Shown here one piece after another: positions 1-4,609 of a stretch of 5,707 nucleotides of DNA. Source of the DNA: Candidatus Atribacter alterifermentans (GTDB lineage Bacteria; Atribacterota; Atribacteria; Atribacterales; Atribacteraceae); the NCBI GenBank assembly GCA_012517635.1, contig JAAYUP010000027.1, positions 1 to 5,707 of the forward strand. The letters are read 5' to 3'. Below the pieces are notes generated by a model that was given only the letters and a program-made list of their open reading frames with translations, was not told where the DNA came from and did not search any database. Position 1 is the first letter of the stretch; every line of letters begins with the position of its first letter. Made by a program: the position numbers and the translations under genes.

Positions 1-426
1 GTAAGTGTTGATGATTGGTCTCAAGTCGACTTTGTATTGGATAACCAGTCCCCGGGAACCATAGAAGTAAGTCGATTCGCTACCGGAAGTTGTGACGAAA
101 TGCGTCTGGAAATTGAAGGTCATCTGGGGGCTATTCGATTTAATTCGATGCAGCCTAATTTTTTAGAAGTTTTTGATGCTCGAAAAATGTCAGGAGCCTA
201 TGGGGGTGAAAGGGGATTCCAGAAAATTGAATCCGTTCAACAATATCCTTATCCAAACCGTATTCCTGGAAAATTTGCTGTTGGGTGGGTTCGTTCCCAT
301 ATTGCCTGTGCTCATGATTTTCTCCAAAAATTTGCTGGGAGGCCATCAGTTGGTGCTACCATTGATGATGGGATAAAAGTACAGAAGTTTTTAGAGGTTT
401 CATATCGATTGATGGGATATGAATAA
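1..426 (+). CDS. Gfo/Idh/MocA-family oxidoreductase, C-terminal part (5' end outside window)
   Basis: The frame is open from the first base and gives 141 residues before TAA. The product resembles the C-terminal substrate-binding/oligomerisation domain of NAD(P)-dependent Gfo/Idh/MocA dehydrogenases, which act in the cytoplasm on sugars, inositols and related polyols. Family-like features are the GTIEVSRFATG strand (residues about 19-29), the EIEGHLGAIRF strand (about 39-49), and a closing segment where a helix with HDFLQKF and GRPSVGATIDDG leads into a final helix ending in YRLMGYE. The Rossmann NAD-binding half and the catalytic lysine motif would lie upstream, so the substrate cannot be judged. 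An in-frame TTG at 37 is not a credible start, because the homologous strands begin before it. I see no T-tract terminator after the stop; a short TTCCT/AGGAA inverted repeat at 427-441 has no U-run. The family assignment is fairly sure and the specificity unknown. Confidence 0.8.
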   Translation, partial: VSVDDWSQVDFVLDNQSPGTIEVSRFATGSCDEMRLEIEGHLGAIRFNSMQPNFLEVFDARKMSGAYGGERGFQKIESVQQYPYPNRIPGKFAVGWVRSHIACAHDFLQKFAGRPSVGATIDDGIKVQKFLEVSYRLMGYE

Positions 427-432
427 TTCCTG

Positions 433-461
433 TTGTAGGAAATGTATAAAACCGTTATAAT
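433..461 (+). promoter_or_regulatory. Promoter of tRNA-Ser
   Basis: A perfect -10 box TATAAT lies at 456-461. A weak -35 box TTGTAG (first three bases match consensus) lies at 433-438, with a 17-base spacer. Transcription would begin near 468, about 12 bases before the mature tRNA 5' end, which leaves a short leader for RNase P. A strong -10 immediately before a tRNA gene is good evidence that it is transcribed separately from the oxidoreductase upstream. Confidence 0.65.
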
Positions 462-479
462 ATCATCTGCGGTTTGAGC

Positions 480-566
480 GGAGGGATGTCCGAATTGGCA
501 AGGGGCCGGTCTTGAAAACCGGTATGCCGCAAGGCTGTGTGGGTTCGAGTCCCACTCCCTCCGCCA
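480..566 (+). tRNA. tRNA-Ser, anticodon TGA
   Basis: All parts of a class II tRNA can be folded by eye. The acceptor stem GGAGGGA (480-486) pairs with TCCCTCC (556-562). The anticodon stem CCGGT (506-510) pairs with ACCGG (518-522) around the loop CTTGAAA, giving anticodon TGA at 513-515, which reads UCA and related serine codons. A long variable arm has the hairpin GCC-GCAA-GGC (526-535). The T stem GTGGG/CCCAC encloses the loop TTCGAGT (544-550). The discriminator base is G (563), as expected for serine, and CCA (564-566) is encoded. The long variable arm, G73 and the anticodon agree with each other. Confidence 0.97.
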
Positions 567-828
567 TAGTAAAGAAACATTCCGTGAATTTTAAGATACC
601 TTCATCTATTTTTATTCAACATATCGATCTTTTATGCGAACATCCCCAGGATCTGTTTTTCTCTTTAGACTTAGTTATATAGGAGAAGTTTGATTGACAA
701 TCTTTCCTTTTAGCTTTTTTTATGGAATAAGTTGCAATTTCGTGAAAATCAATGTATATGTCAAATAATGTTCGTTAAGATTGAATTGTAAATATTTTTT
801 GATAAAAACTTAATCTTTTGAAAGGTAA
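567..828. other. Non-coding AT-rich spacer after tRNA-Ser
   Basis: I find no supportable gene on either strand here. An SD-like AGGAG at about 682-686 is followed by a TTG-initiated frame of only seven codons, which is not a gene. No clear tRNA-proximal terminator is visible; the T-rich runs near 657-663 and 714-721 lack a convincing hairpin in front of them. A transcript from the tRNA promoter could run on to the strong hairpin at 829-878. Confidence 0.5.
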
Positions 829-878
829 AAAAAACGGGTAAACATCATTCTTATTAGAAAGATGTTTACCCGTTTTTT
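829..878 (-). terminator. Strong intrinsic terminator of the peroxiredoxin gene, likely bidirectional
   Basis: CGGGTAAACATC (835-846) pairs perfectly with GATGTTTACCCG (861-872). The stem continues inward past one A-A mismatch with TTCT/AGAA around a TATT loop (852-855). It is flanked by an A-run (827-834) and a T-run (873-878), so each strand reads a GC-containing stem followed by U residues. On the minus strand it follows the peroxiredoxin stop codon by about 35 bases. On the plus strand it could also stop read-through from the tRNA gene. Confidence 0.92.
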
Positions 879-913
879 CATTCAAACAAAATATTTCTTA
901 ATTAATTCGGCTT

Positions 914-1567
914 TCAGTTTAATTCCTTAAAACAGAGATACCAATCGATATATTCATACCCCATATCTTTCCGTTTATACATATCATCTTGGGTTTGGGG
1001 TGGCGGAACAATTACTTTTTCTCCTGGCTTCCAATTAGCTGGGGTAGAAACACCATTCTTTTTACTGGTTTGGAGAGCATCCAAAAGCCGGATAACCTCA
1101 TCAATATTCCGCCCATTGCTCATTGGATAATGAATCATGGCTTTTAAAATACCCTCATCATCAATGATAAAAACTGAGCGAACGGCAGCGGTAGTTCCTG
1201 CACTTGGATGAATCATTCCATAAAGGTTGGCAACTTTCATATCTAAGTCAGCTATGATTGGGAAAGGGACTTTTACTCCGAAATTTTTCTCAATGCTTTG
1301 CACCCATCCCAAATGAGCATGAATGCTGTCGATGCTTAATCCGATGAGCTGAGTGTTTCTTTTTTTAAATTCTTCATTGGCTTTGCTGAACGCTACGAAT
1401 TCAGTGGTACAAACTGGTGTGAAATCAGCTGGATGAGAGAACATAACGACCCATTTATTCTTATAGTCAGAGAGTTTTATTTTACCGTGAGTAGTAACCG
1501 CTTCAAAATCCGGTGCCTTTTCGTTTAAACGAGGATGCTGACAGACGTCTTTTACCATTTCTTCCAT
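914..1567 (-). CDS. Peroxiredoxin, Prx6 / archaeal 1-Cys-like type
   Basis: This 217-residue cytoplasmic thiol peroxidase reduces H2O2 and organic peroxides. The signature S-H-P-A-D-F-T-P-V-C (44-53) contains the PxxxTxxC motif: Pro46, Thr50 and peroxidatic Cys53. Arg130 (TTAAVRSVF) is the expected catalytic arginine. The C-terminal extension with NWKPGEKVIVPPP (178-190) and YIDWYLC (206-212) is typical of the long Prx6 group, not of AhpC/Prx1. Archaeal Prx6 members have two cysteines in a CxDWWxC tail motif; here the first is Tyr206 and only Cys212 remains, as a possible resolving residue. Cys9 is also present. The start is ATG at 1567, because AAGGAGG (1582-1576) lies 8 bases before it. An upstream ATG at 1585 would place this ribosome-binding site inside the coding sequence. 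The gene is a single unit with its own terminator. Upstream on the same strand lies the relic of a Dps-like ferritin, suggesting a former oxidative-stress locus. Confidence 0.95.
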   Translation of the reverse strand: MEEMVKDVCQHPRLNEKAPDFEAVTTHGKIKLSDYKNKWVVMFSHPADFTPVCTTEFVAFSKANEEFKKRNTQLIGLSIDSIHAHLGWVQSIEKNFGVKVPFPIIADLDMKVANLYGMIHPSAGTTAAVRSVFIIDDEGILKAMIHYPMSNGRNIDEVIRLLDALQTSKKNGVSTPANWKPGEKVIVPPPQTQDDMYKRKDMGYEYIDWYLCFKELN

Positions 1568-1575
1568 TATCAATA

Positions 1576-1582
1576 CCTCCTT
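1576..1582 (-). promoter_or_regulatory. Ribosome-binding site deciding the peroxiredoxin start
   Basis: The minus strand reads AAGGAGG, a near-perfect anti-16S match, followed by 8 bases and ATG at 1567. The upstream in-frame ATG at 1585 overlaps this site and has no Shine-Dalgarno sequence of its own, so the shorter protein is preferred. Confidence 0.88.
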
Positions 1583-1598
1583 CATTTTTATTATTCTT

Positions 1599-1627
1599 TA
1601 TATTTAAGAATGAACCAAGATTTGTAA
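1599..1627 (-). promoter_or_regulatory. Possible peroxiredoxin promoter (weak)
   Basis: On the minus strand, TTACAA (1627-1622) and AATATA (1604-1599) are separated by 17 bases; an alternative -10 TATAAA (1602-1597) gives a 19-base spacer. Both boxes are poor matches, so this placement is tentative. It is placed mainly by its distance to the gene and by the palindrome just upstream. Confidence 0.3.
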
Positions 1628-1630
1628 GAA

Positions 1631-1649
1631 ATTATTCCTTTGGAATAAT
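1631..1649. repeat. 19-base inverted repeat upstream of peroxiredoxin, candidate operator
   Basis: ATTATTCC (1631-1638) and GGAATAAT (1642-1649) are perfect inverted half-sites separated by TTT. The repeat sits 64 bases or more upstream of the peroxiredoxin start codon and 4 bases upstream of the tentative -35 box. Its size and position suit a dimeric repressor or activator. It does not match the PerR/Fur box consensus (7-1-7, TTATAAT half-sites) well, so the regulator is unknown. Confidence 0.4.
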
Positions 1650-1687
1650 GGAATTCAATTTTAAAAGATTTATTTCAATAACAAAAA

Positions 1688-1714
1688 TATAATTATAACT
1701 CAATTTTAAATTGA
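1688..1714. repeat. Two adjacent AT-rich palindromes
   Basis: TATAATTATA (1688-1697) is a perfect 10-base palindrome. TCAATTTTAAATTGA (1700-1714) is a perfect odd palindrome centred on T1707. The 11-mer TCAATTTTAAA of the second palindrome also occurs at 1655-1665. They lie between the ferritin-relic terminator and the peroxiredoxin promoter region. They could be regulator sites, but palindromes this AT-rich also arise by chance. Confidence 0.3.
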
Positions 1715-1740
1715 ATATTGATGTTTCCAGATTGAAAAAC

Positions 1741-1772
1741 AAAAAAGGAGGGAGAAACGATACCCTCCTTTT
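1741..1772 (-). terminator. Intrinsic terminator of the Dps-like ferritin relic
   Basis: On the minus strand, AAAAGGAGGG (1772-1763) pairs with CCCTCCTTTT (1752-1743) around a 10-base loop. A T-rich tail TTTTTTGTTTTT follows (to about 1735). It begins 12 bases after the stop codon of the relic reading frame. It is a complete terminator left in place although most of its gene is missing, and it separates the relic from the peroxiredoxin. Confidence 0.85.
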
Positions 1773-1784
1773 AATTAATTCATG

Positions 1785-1934
1785 TTATCTCAGAAATTTG
1801 GATACAAACGGAGAAGTTTCTCCACGGCGCATAAAATGTCCAGATGGACCCTCACCAAGAAACTCTGAGAACCACGATTCGTGTTCGATCTCTTCATGGA
1901 GAATAGAAAGAGATAAGTCATAGGTTCGTTGATC
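1785..1934 (-). pseudogene. C-terminal remnant of a Dps-like (DPSL) ferritin-family gene
   Basis: Reading the minus strand from 1934 gives 49 residues that begin DQRTYDLSLS, continue ILHEEIEHES and end SPFVSKFLR, followed by TAA at 1787-1785. The pattern matches the last helix and tail of Dps-like ferritin-superfamily proteins: a TYDL helix start, then EEIEHE. Its Glu15-x-x-His18 is the second-half diiron ligand motif. A WFSEFLGEGPSGHF tail follows, with paired arginines and a final SPFVSKFL. Such proteins oxidise iron with peroxide and store it in a 12-mer cage. The codon just upstream is TAG (1937-1935), and beyond it the sequence becomes intergenic repeat DNA, so the N-terminal three-quarters, including the first diiron half-site, is absent. 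No start codon with a Shine-Dalgarno sequence exists. I take it as a dead, 5'-truncated gene. The preserved terminator and reading frame suggest the loss was not ancient. Confidence 0.75.
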
Positions 1935-1942
1935 CTATCCTG

Positions 1943-1975
1943 AAAAACCACGGGCATGATAAATCAAGCCCCTAC
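1943..1975. repeat. Palindromic intergenic element A
   Basis: GGGC-A-TGAT (1952-1960) and ATCA-A-GCCC (1963-1971) form an imperfect 20-base palindrome with one A-A mismatch per arm and an AA centre. The minus strand reads GTAGGGGCTTGATTTATC onward, a form reminiscent of dispersed bacterial hairpin repeats. It begins within about ten bases of the point where the ferritin reading frame breaks. Confidence 0.55.
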
Positions 1976-1997
1976 CAAAGATTTTTAAAAAAGGCGT

Positions 1998-2038
1998 CAT
2001 CCTGAGCCCTCGCTTTTCGAGGGCGTGAGGATCTCATC
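1998..2038. repeat. Hairpin repeat element B
   Basis: Outer arms ATCCT (1999-2003) and AGGAT (2028-2032) and inner arms GCCCTCG (2006-2012) and CGAGGGC (2018-2024) form a long hairpin with a CTTTT loop and a small GA/GTG internal loop. GTCATCCTGA and GTGAGGATCTCATC flank the inner stem. The form resembles dispersed CATCCTGAG...GAGGATC intergenic repeats of many bacteria. It is related to the element at 2161-2187. Confidence 0.6.
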
Positions 2039-2121
2039 TTGTAATTTTTTCTTTTATCCTTTAATTCTTTTTTCATTCACCCCCTCGCCCCCTCAGCCTT
2101 TATCGCGCCCGATTCATGTAG

Positions 2122-2141
2122 CGATATGCCATGGCATATCG
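2122..2141. repeat. Perfect 20-base palindrome (element D)
   Basis: CGATATGCCATGGCATATCG is exactly self-complementary over 20 bases. Just before it, ATCGCGCCCG (2102-2111) looks like the tail half of another copy of the same kind of element, since it carries the ATCG seen at the palindrome's end followed by CGCCC. The arrangement suggests two partial copies side by side. Confidence 0.65.
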
Positions 2142-2160
2142 AATCTTGGATTTTCATCTT

Positions 2161-2187
2161 CATCTTGTGCCACGAAAGTGGCGTGAG
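2161..2187. repeat. Hairpin repeat element C, relative of element B
   Basis: CATCTTGT (2161-2168) is followed by a perfect five-pair stem GCCAC/GTGGC around a GAAA tetraloop (2169-2182) and then GTGAG (2183-2187). Element B has the same frame, CATCCTGA before and GTGAG after, but a different inner stem. The outer arms of this copy no longer pair well, so it is probably a decayed copy. Confidence 0.5.
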
Positions 2188-2230
2188 AGTTAAATCGGTG
2201 AAGACAGGAATAAACTTCCCCAAAAAGATT

Positions 2231-2260
2231 ATTTTCTAAAGCTCATATAGCTTCTAAAAT
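2231..2260. other. Stem-loop downstream of the glycosyltransferase gene
   Basis: AAGCT (2239-2243) pairs with AGCTT (2249-2253) around CATAT, and ATTTT (2231-2235) pairs with AAAAT (2256-2260) across an unpaired CTA/CT. On the minus strand it lies about 50 bases after the glycosyltransferase stop, where a terminator would be expected. The bases that follow (CTTTTTGG) form only a short U-run about six bases further on, so terminator function is uncertain. Confidence 0.3.
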
Positions 2261-2307
2261 AACCTCTTATATTAGAAATGAAAATAAGTAAAAATGGGGA
2301 AAACTAT

Positions 2308-3521
2308 TTATACCACAAAAAAATAGTTGTTAATAAAGCCAATGGAATAAATAACCTGAAAAATTAAAAAGAAAAGAGTAATGAAAAAATCAAACCATGA
2401 GTATTTAGCTCCAAGAAAACCTATGCCTAAGAAAAGAGGAAAAACCACGCTTTGGTAGCGAAGAAAGCTGGTAAAACTTGTATTCATACTGCAAAGAGAT
2501 ATAAGGGTGAGCAGAATACCATAAAGAATGAGTTCAGGATGCTTTTTCAAAAAGAAAAAGCAATAAACAACCAAGAAAAGAAAAAAATTGGCAAAAAAGA
2601 AACTAACCGGAGTCAGGTCCCAGCCACCAAGGGCGATAAAATATTTGGTTTTAAAGAAGTTTATATAGGCTTGCCAGGGTAAAGAAAGAGTTCGCTGCCA
2701 GTTCAAGGCGTTTTCGTGAAAAGGAGCAAGGAAGTCACCCGTCAAGCGATACATGAAAAAAAGAAAAGATAAAAAGGGAAGGAGAGATAGAAGAGTACCA
2801 ACCCAATATCGAAAAGGGATTTTCATTGGTCGGAAGTTGGATTCTTTTAAAAGGACAAAAAAGAGGATTCCTACGAGAACAATTCCCGGGACTCGAGTGA
2901 TAGCGCATAGGGCGGCACAAAGGAAGGACCAATGATATTGTTTTCGAAGAAAAAATAAGAATACCAAAGAAGACAGAAAAAGAAAAAGGCTTTCGGTATA
3001 GACCAAAGAGAAAAAAATTGATGTTGGAAAGAGAAGAAGATACAGAATGGTTTTCTCTGCAACTTTTTTTTCTCCGGTTACTTCTCCGGTTATGAGAAAA
3101 ATGACATACAAAGCACCGAGAAAAAAGATATTAGAAAGCAGAAAGCCAATAAGAGGAAGATTCAAATTAAAAACCTTATGGATACCTCTCATTATAAGGG
3201 GATAAAGCGGGAAAAAAGGCCAGTCGGCTGGAGGGTGTTCCTCATCCATGCGGTACTGGTCATACCCTCTTTCTGCAATACGAAGATAAAAGGGGCTATC
3301 GAATTTTATATAGTCATTCAAAACTGGTTTATAAGAATCTTTGATAAAAAGAGGAAGAACCATCTTGAAATGACCTGATTCTGAGAAATATTGAGGAGGG
3401 CTATCATAATGAGAGAAGAGATTATACCCAAAATAAGTAATAATGTATATTCCTCCTCTACTGATAAGGAAAAAAATAGGATAAAAAGGAAAGTATTGAG
3501 AGAATCTTTTTTTACCCGCAT
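2308..3521 (-). CDS. PIG-V/Gpi18-like membrane mannosyltransferase homologue, needing a -1 frameshift near its start
   Basis: This is a hydrophobic integral membrane protein resembling bacterial homologues of GPI mannosyltransferase II (PIG-V). These GT-C enzymes use polyprenyl-phosphate sugars on the outer face of the membrane. The intact frame from 3507 to 2308 encodes 399 residues. With MRVKK from the ATG at 3521 joined by a -1 shift at the A7 tract, the product is 404 residues, a normal family length. Residues about 10-36 form a first membrane segment (PFYPIFFLISR onward). FDSPFYLRIAERGY (74-87) carries the acidic residue of the first GT-C loop, here Asp75. WPFFPLYP (101-108) is a conserved family motif. 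Many further membrane helices follow, ending in FINNYFFVV. A frame-0 start at ATG 3363 would give 351 residues but would remove the first membrane helix and has no Shine-Dalgarno site. The gene may be expressed by slippage, be a recent mutant, or carry a homopolymer sequencing error. The acceptor is unknown. Confidence 0.75.
3507..3513 (-). other. A7 slippage / frameshift site in codons 3-5 of the glycosyltransferase gene
   Basis: The minus strand reads ATG CGG GTA AAA AAA GAT. Frame 0 leads to a 67-residue product unlike the family, whereas a -1 shift continues AGA TTC TCT into the conserved frame with no stop for 399 codons. A_AAA_AAA in this phase is a classic slippery heptamer for -1 ribosomal frameshifting and is also long enough for transcriptional slippage. 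One extra A in the genome would have the same effect, so a sequencing error or a real inactivating deletion cannot be excluded. Confidence 0.6.
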
Positions 3522-3527
3522 ACTGAA

Positions 3528-3531
3528 CTCC
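3528..3531 (-). promoter_or_regulatory. Ribosome-binding site of the glycosyltransferase gene
   Basis: The minus strand reads GGAG (3531-3528), then 6 bases, then ATG at 3521. The ATG at 3533 overlaps this site and lacks one of its own, so translation should begin at 3521. No in-frame ATG, GTG or TTG exists upstream in the conserved frame before its TAA at 3564-3562. Confidence 0.6.
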
Positions 3532-3560
3532 ATAGGTTATTGAACTGACTTTAATAGCGA

Positions 3561-3589
3561 ATTATACTACCACATCTGTGACTATTCAG
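3561..3589 (-). promoter_or_regulatory. Promoter of the glycosyltransferase gene
   Basis: The minus strand has a perfect TATAAT (3566-3561) and, 17 bases upstream, CTGAAT (3589-3584) as a weak -35. The start of transcription would be near 3554, giving a leader of about 33 bases to the ATG at 3521. This placement supports starting translation close to 3521 and not at 3363. Confidence 0.55.
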
Positions 3590-3638
3590 TAAACAACGAT
3601 GAATGAGAGAAATAGTCATTCTTCAGTTTTCCCATAAG

Positions 3639-3666
3639 TTAAAATTTTCAGGGATAGTGATATAAT
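3639..3666 (+). promoter_or_regulatory. Promoter of the HAD phosphatase gene
   Basis: A perfect TATAAT (3661-3666) is preceded by TGA (3658-3660), which makes an extended -10. TTAAAA (3639-3644) matches the -35 consensus at four of six positions, with a 16-base spacer. Transcription would start near 3673, giving a leader of about 78 bases. It diverges from the glycosyltransferase promoter, with about 50 bases between the two -35 regions. Confidence 0.7.
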
Positions 3667-3750
3667 AGACCGTTTGATTTTGTTCGTAGATAACAAATAT
3701 GAAAATGTAATTCATAGGGAGTAAATAAACAAAAAAACAGGAAGTGAATT

Positions 3751-4422
3751 TTGCAAATGGCCAATATTCAATGTATCATTTTTGACCTTGATGACACCCT
3801 GGTTGAATCTGAACCAATTTGGGCAGAAGCTTATTCTAAACTTTATAAAATTCTTGGCCAAGAATTTTATCGAAAAGATTTGTTGAAATATCTTGGCATG
3901 ACGATTTTAGATGTATCTCGAGATGCTCATTCTTTATTCGGGGTAACCCAGTATACAATTGAAGAGTGTGCTACCATGTTACGGAAATTTCTACTCCAAG
4001 GCTATGATGGAAATATCAAGCTTATGCCGGGTGTTTCGGAATTTCTCCAAAAAATCAACGGTCGTTATAAGTTGTCGATCGCCTCTGGTTCTCCACGAGA
4101 AGCTATTCAAAAAACCATAAAAGCTAAGGGATGGGGAAAGATTTTTACTCATTATGTTTCCTCAGAAGAAGTTGAGCATGGTAAACCTGAACCGGATGTA
4201 TTTTTAGAAACTGCTCGACGATTAGGATGCAAGCCTAAGCATTCTCTGGTTATCGAAGATGGTGTAAAAGGTGTCATTGCAGCGAAAAAGGCAGGTATGT
4301 TGGCTTTCTATGTAAAAAATCCTCCAGATCCTGAAGCAATTTCTCGGGCTGACCGGTATTTCCTTTCGATGAAGGATATTCAACCCTATGACCTCGAAAA
4401 ATTTGAAAATGATTCTATATGA
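3751..4422 (+). CDS. HAD-superfamily hydrolase, subfamily IA (beta-phosphoglucomutase/phosphatase-like)
   Basis: This cytoplasmic phosphatase or phosphomutase has 223 residues, the usual length for HAD-IA enzymes. Motif I is DLDDT (12-16), with nucleophile Asp12 and acid/base Asp14. Motif II is Ser112 in SIASGSPREA. Motif III is Lys145 in GKPEPD. Motif IV is Glu169-Asp170 in VIEDGVKGVIAAKKAGM. All catalytic positions are present. The helical C1 cap lies between motifs I and II (about 20-90). The EDG...AAKKAGM and GKPEPD patterns are shared by beta-phosphoglucomutase, 2-deoxyglucose-6-phosphatase and related sugar-phosphate phosphatases, and the substrate cannot be read from the sequence. The start is TTG at 3751, 8 bases after AGGA (3739-3742). 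ATG at 3757 would be 14 bases away and would shorten the protein by two residues. The gene has its own promoter and terminator, so it is probably monocistronic. Confidence 0.9.
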   Translation: MQMANIQCIIFDLDDTLVESEPIWAEAYSKLYKILGQEFYRKDLLKYLGMTILDVSRDAHSLFGVTQYTIEECATMLRKFLLQGYDGNIKLMPGVSEFLQKINGRYKLSIASGSPREAIQKTIKAKGWGKIFTHYVSSEEVEHGKPEPDVFLETARRLGCKPKHSLVIEDGVKGVIAAKKAGMLAFYVKNPPDPEAISRADRYFLSMKDIQPYDLEKFENDSI

Positions 4423-4432
4423 CTACTTAACC

Positions 4433-4465
4433 CTTCCGCTAACGGAAGATTAATTTTATTTTTGT
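4433..4465 (+). terminator. Intrinsic terminator of the HAD gene
   Basis: CTTCCG (4433-4438) pairs with CGGAAG (4443-4448) around the loop CTAA, followed by the T-rich tail TTAATTTTATTTTT (4450-4463). It begins 10 bases after the HAD stop codon. The stem is short but GC-rich at its top. Confidence 0.8.
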
Positions 4466-4520
4466 GAGCTTAAATGAATAGATTCTGCCACAGATGGTCT
4501 TCTTAGAAGAGAATGATGAA

Positions 4521-4559
4521 TTACCACAACCTACAAGGTTGAGTTATGGTAAGGTTGAG
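4521..4559 (+). promoter_or_regulatory. Structured leader with repeated pairing element before the acetyltransferase gene
   Basis: TTACCA (4521-4526) pairs with TGGTAA (4547-4552), and inside it CAACCT (4527-4532) pairs with AGGTTG (4536-4541) around ACA, leaving AGTTA bulged. The 9-mer AAGGTTGAG occurs twice, at 4535-4543 and 4551-4559, so CAACCT could pair with either copy. This could be an operator or an RNA switch-like leader; no known riboswitch class is recognised. It lies about 50 bases upstream of the start codon. Confidence 0.35.
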
Positions 4560-4597
4560 ATACGCAATTTATTTTCTCAAAAAGAGTGCGATATTTT

Positions 4598-4603
4598 AGG
4601 AGG
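4598..4603 (+). promoter_or_regulatory. Ribosome-binding site deciding the SSAT-like gene start
   Basis: AGGAGG is followed by 6 bases and ATG at 4610. A GTG at 4586 opens the same frame eight codons earlier but would place this site inside the gene and lacks its own, so the shorter form is chosen. Confidence 0.88.
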
Positions 4604-4609
4604 TTTACT

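Larger units (their letters stand above)
1935..2307. other. Non-coding repeat cluster between the ferritin relic and the glycosyltransferase gene
   Basis: I find no gene in this 373-base stretch. It is made mostly of palindromic intergenic elements, listed separately, together with T- and C-rich filler including two copies of CCCCCTC at 2079-2093. The minus-strand glycosyltransferase gene ends at its right edge, and no convincing U-run terminator for that gene is visible. Base composition changes from very AT-rich to patchily GC-rich inside the hairpins, unlike the flanking genes. Confidence 0.65.

Noticed and set aside
427..441. TTCCT/AGGAA hairpin as terminator of the oxidoreductase gene
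   Set aside because: The stem is only five pairs, there is no T-tract, and it overlaps the tRNA promoter -35 region.
1568..1585. Six-residue N-terminal extension of the peroxiredoxin
   Set aside because: The extension's codons contain the AAGGAGG ribosome-binding site of the ATG at 1567.
1711..1923. Plus-strand TTG-initiated frame of 70 codons
   Set aside because: It has no ribosome-binding site and no recognisable domain, and it lies antisense to the ferritin-like C-terminus, which explains its openness.
1935..2190. CRISPR array or insertion sequence
   Set aside because: The repeats are different palindromes without regular spacing or spacers, and there is no transposase frame or terminal repeat pair.
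2302..2328. AACTAT/ATAGTT inverted repeat as glycosyltransferase terminator
   Set aside because: It spans the stop codon, has only AT-rich arms around a 15-base loop, and is not followed by a U-run on the minus strand.
2308..3363. Glycosyltransferase starting at ATG 3363 (351 residues)
   Set aside because: No Shine-Dalgarno sequence precedes it, and it would discard a membrane helix and a family-like segment that are open in the same frame upstream.
3318..3533. Minus-strand frame of 71 codons taken as a separate small membrane protein
   Set aside because: Past the A7 tract it is the wrong frame of the glycosyltransferase gene; the conserved residues and first membrane helix are read one base back.
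4586..4609. GTG start for the SSAT-like gene
   Set aside because: AGGAGG at 4598-4603 with 6-base spacing to ATG 4610 clearly marks the later start.
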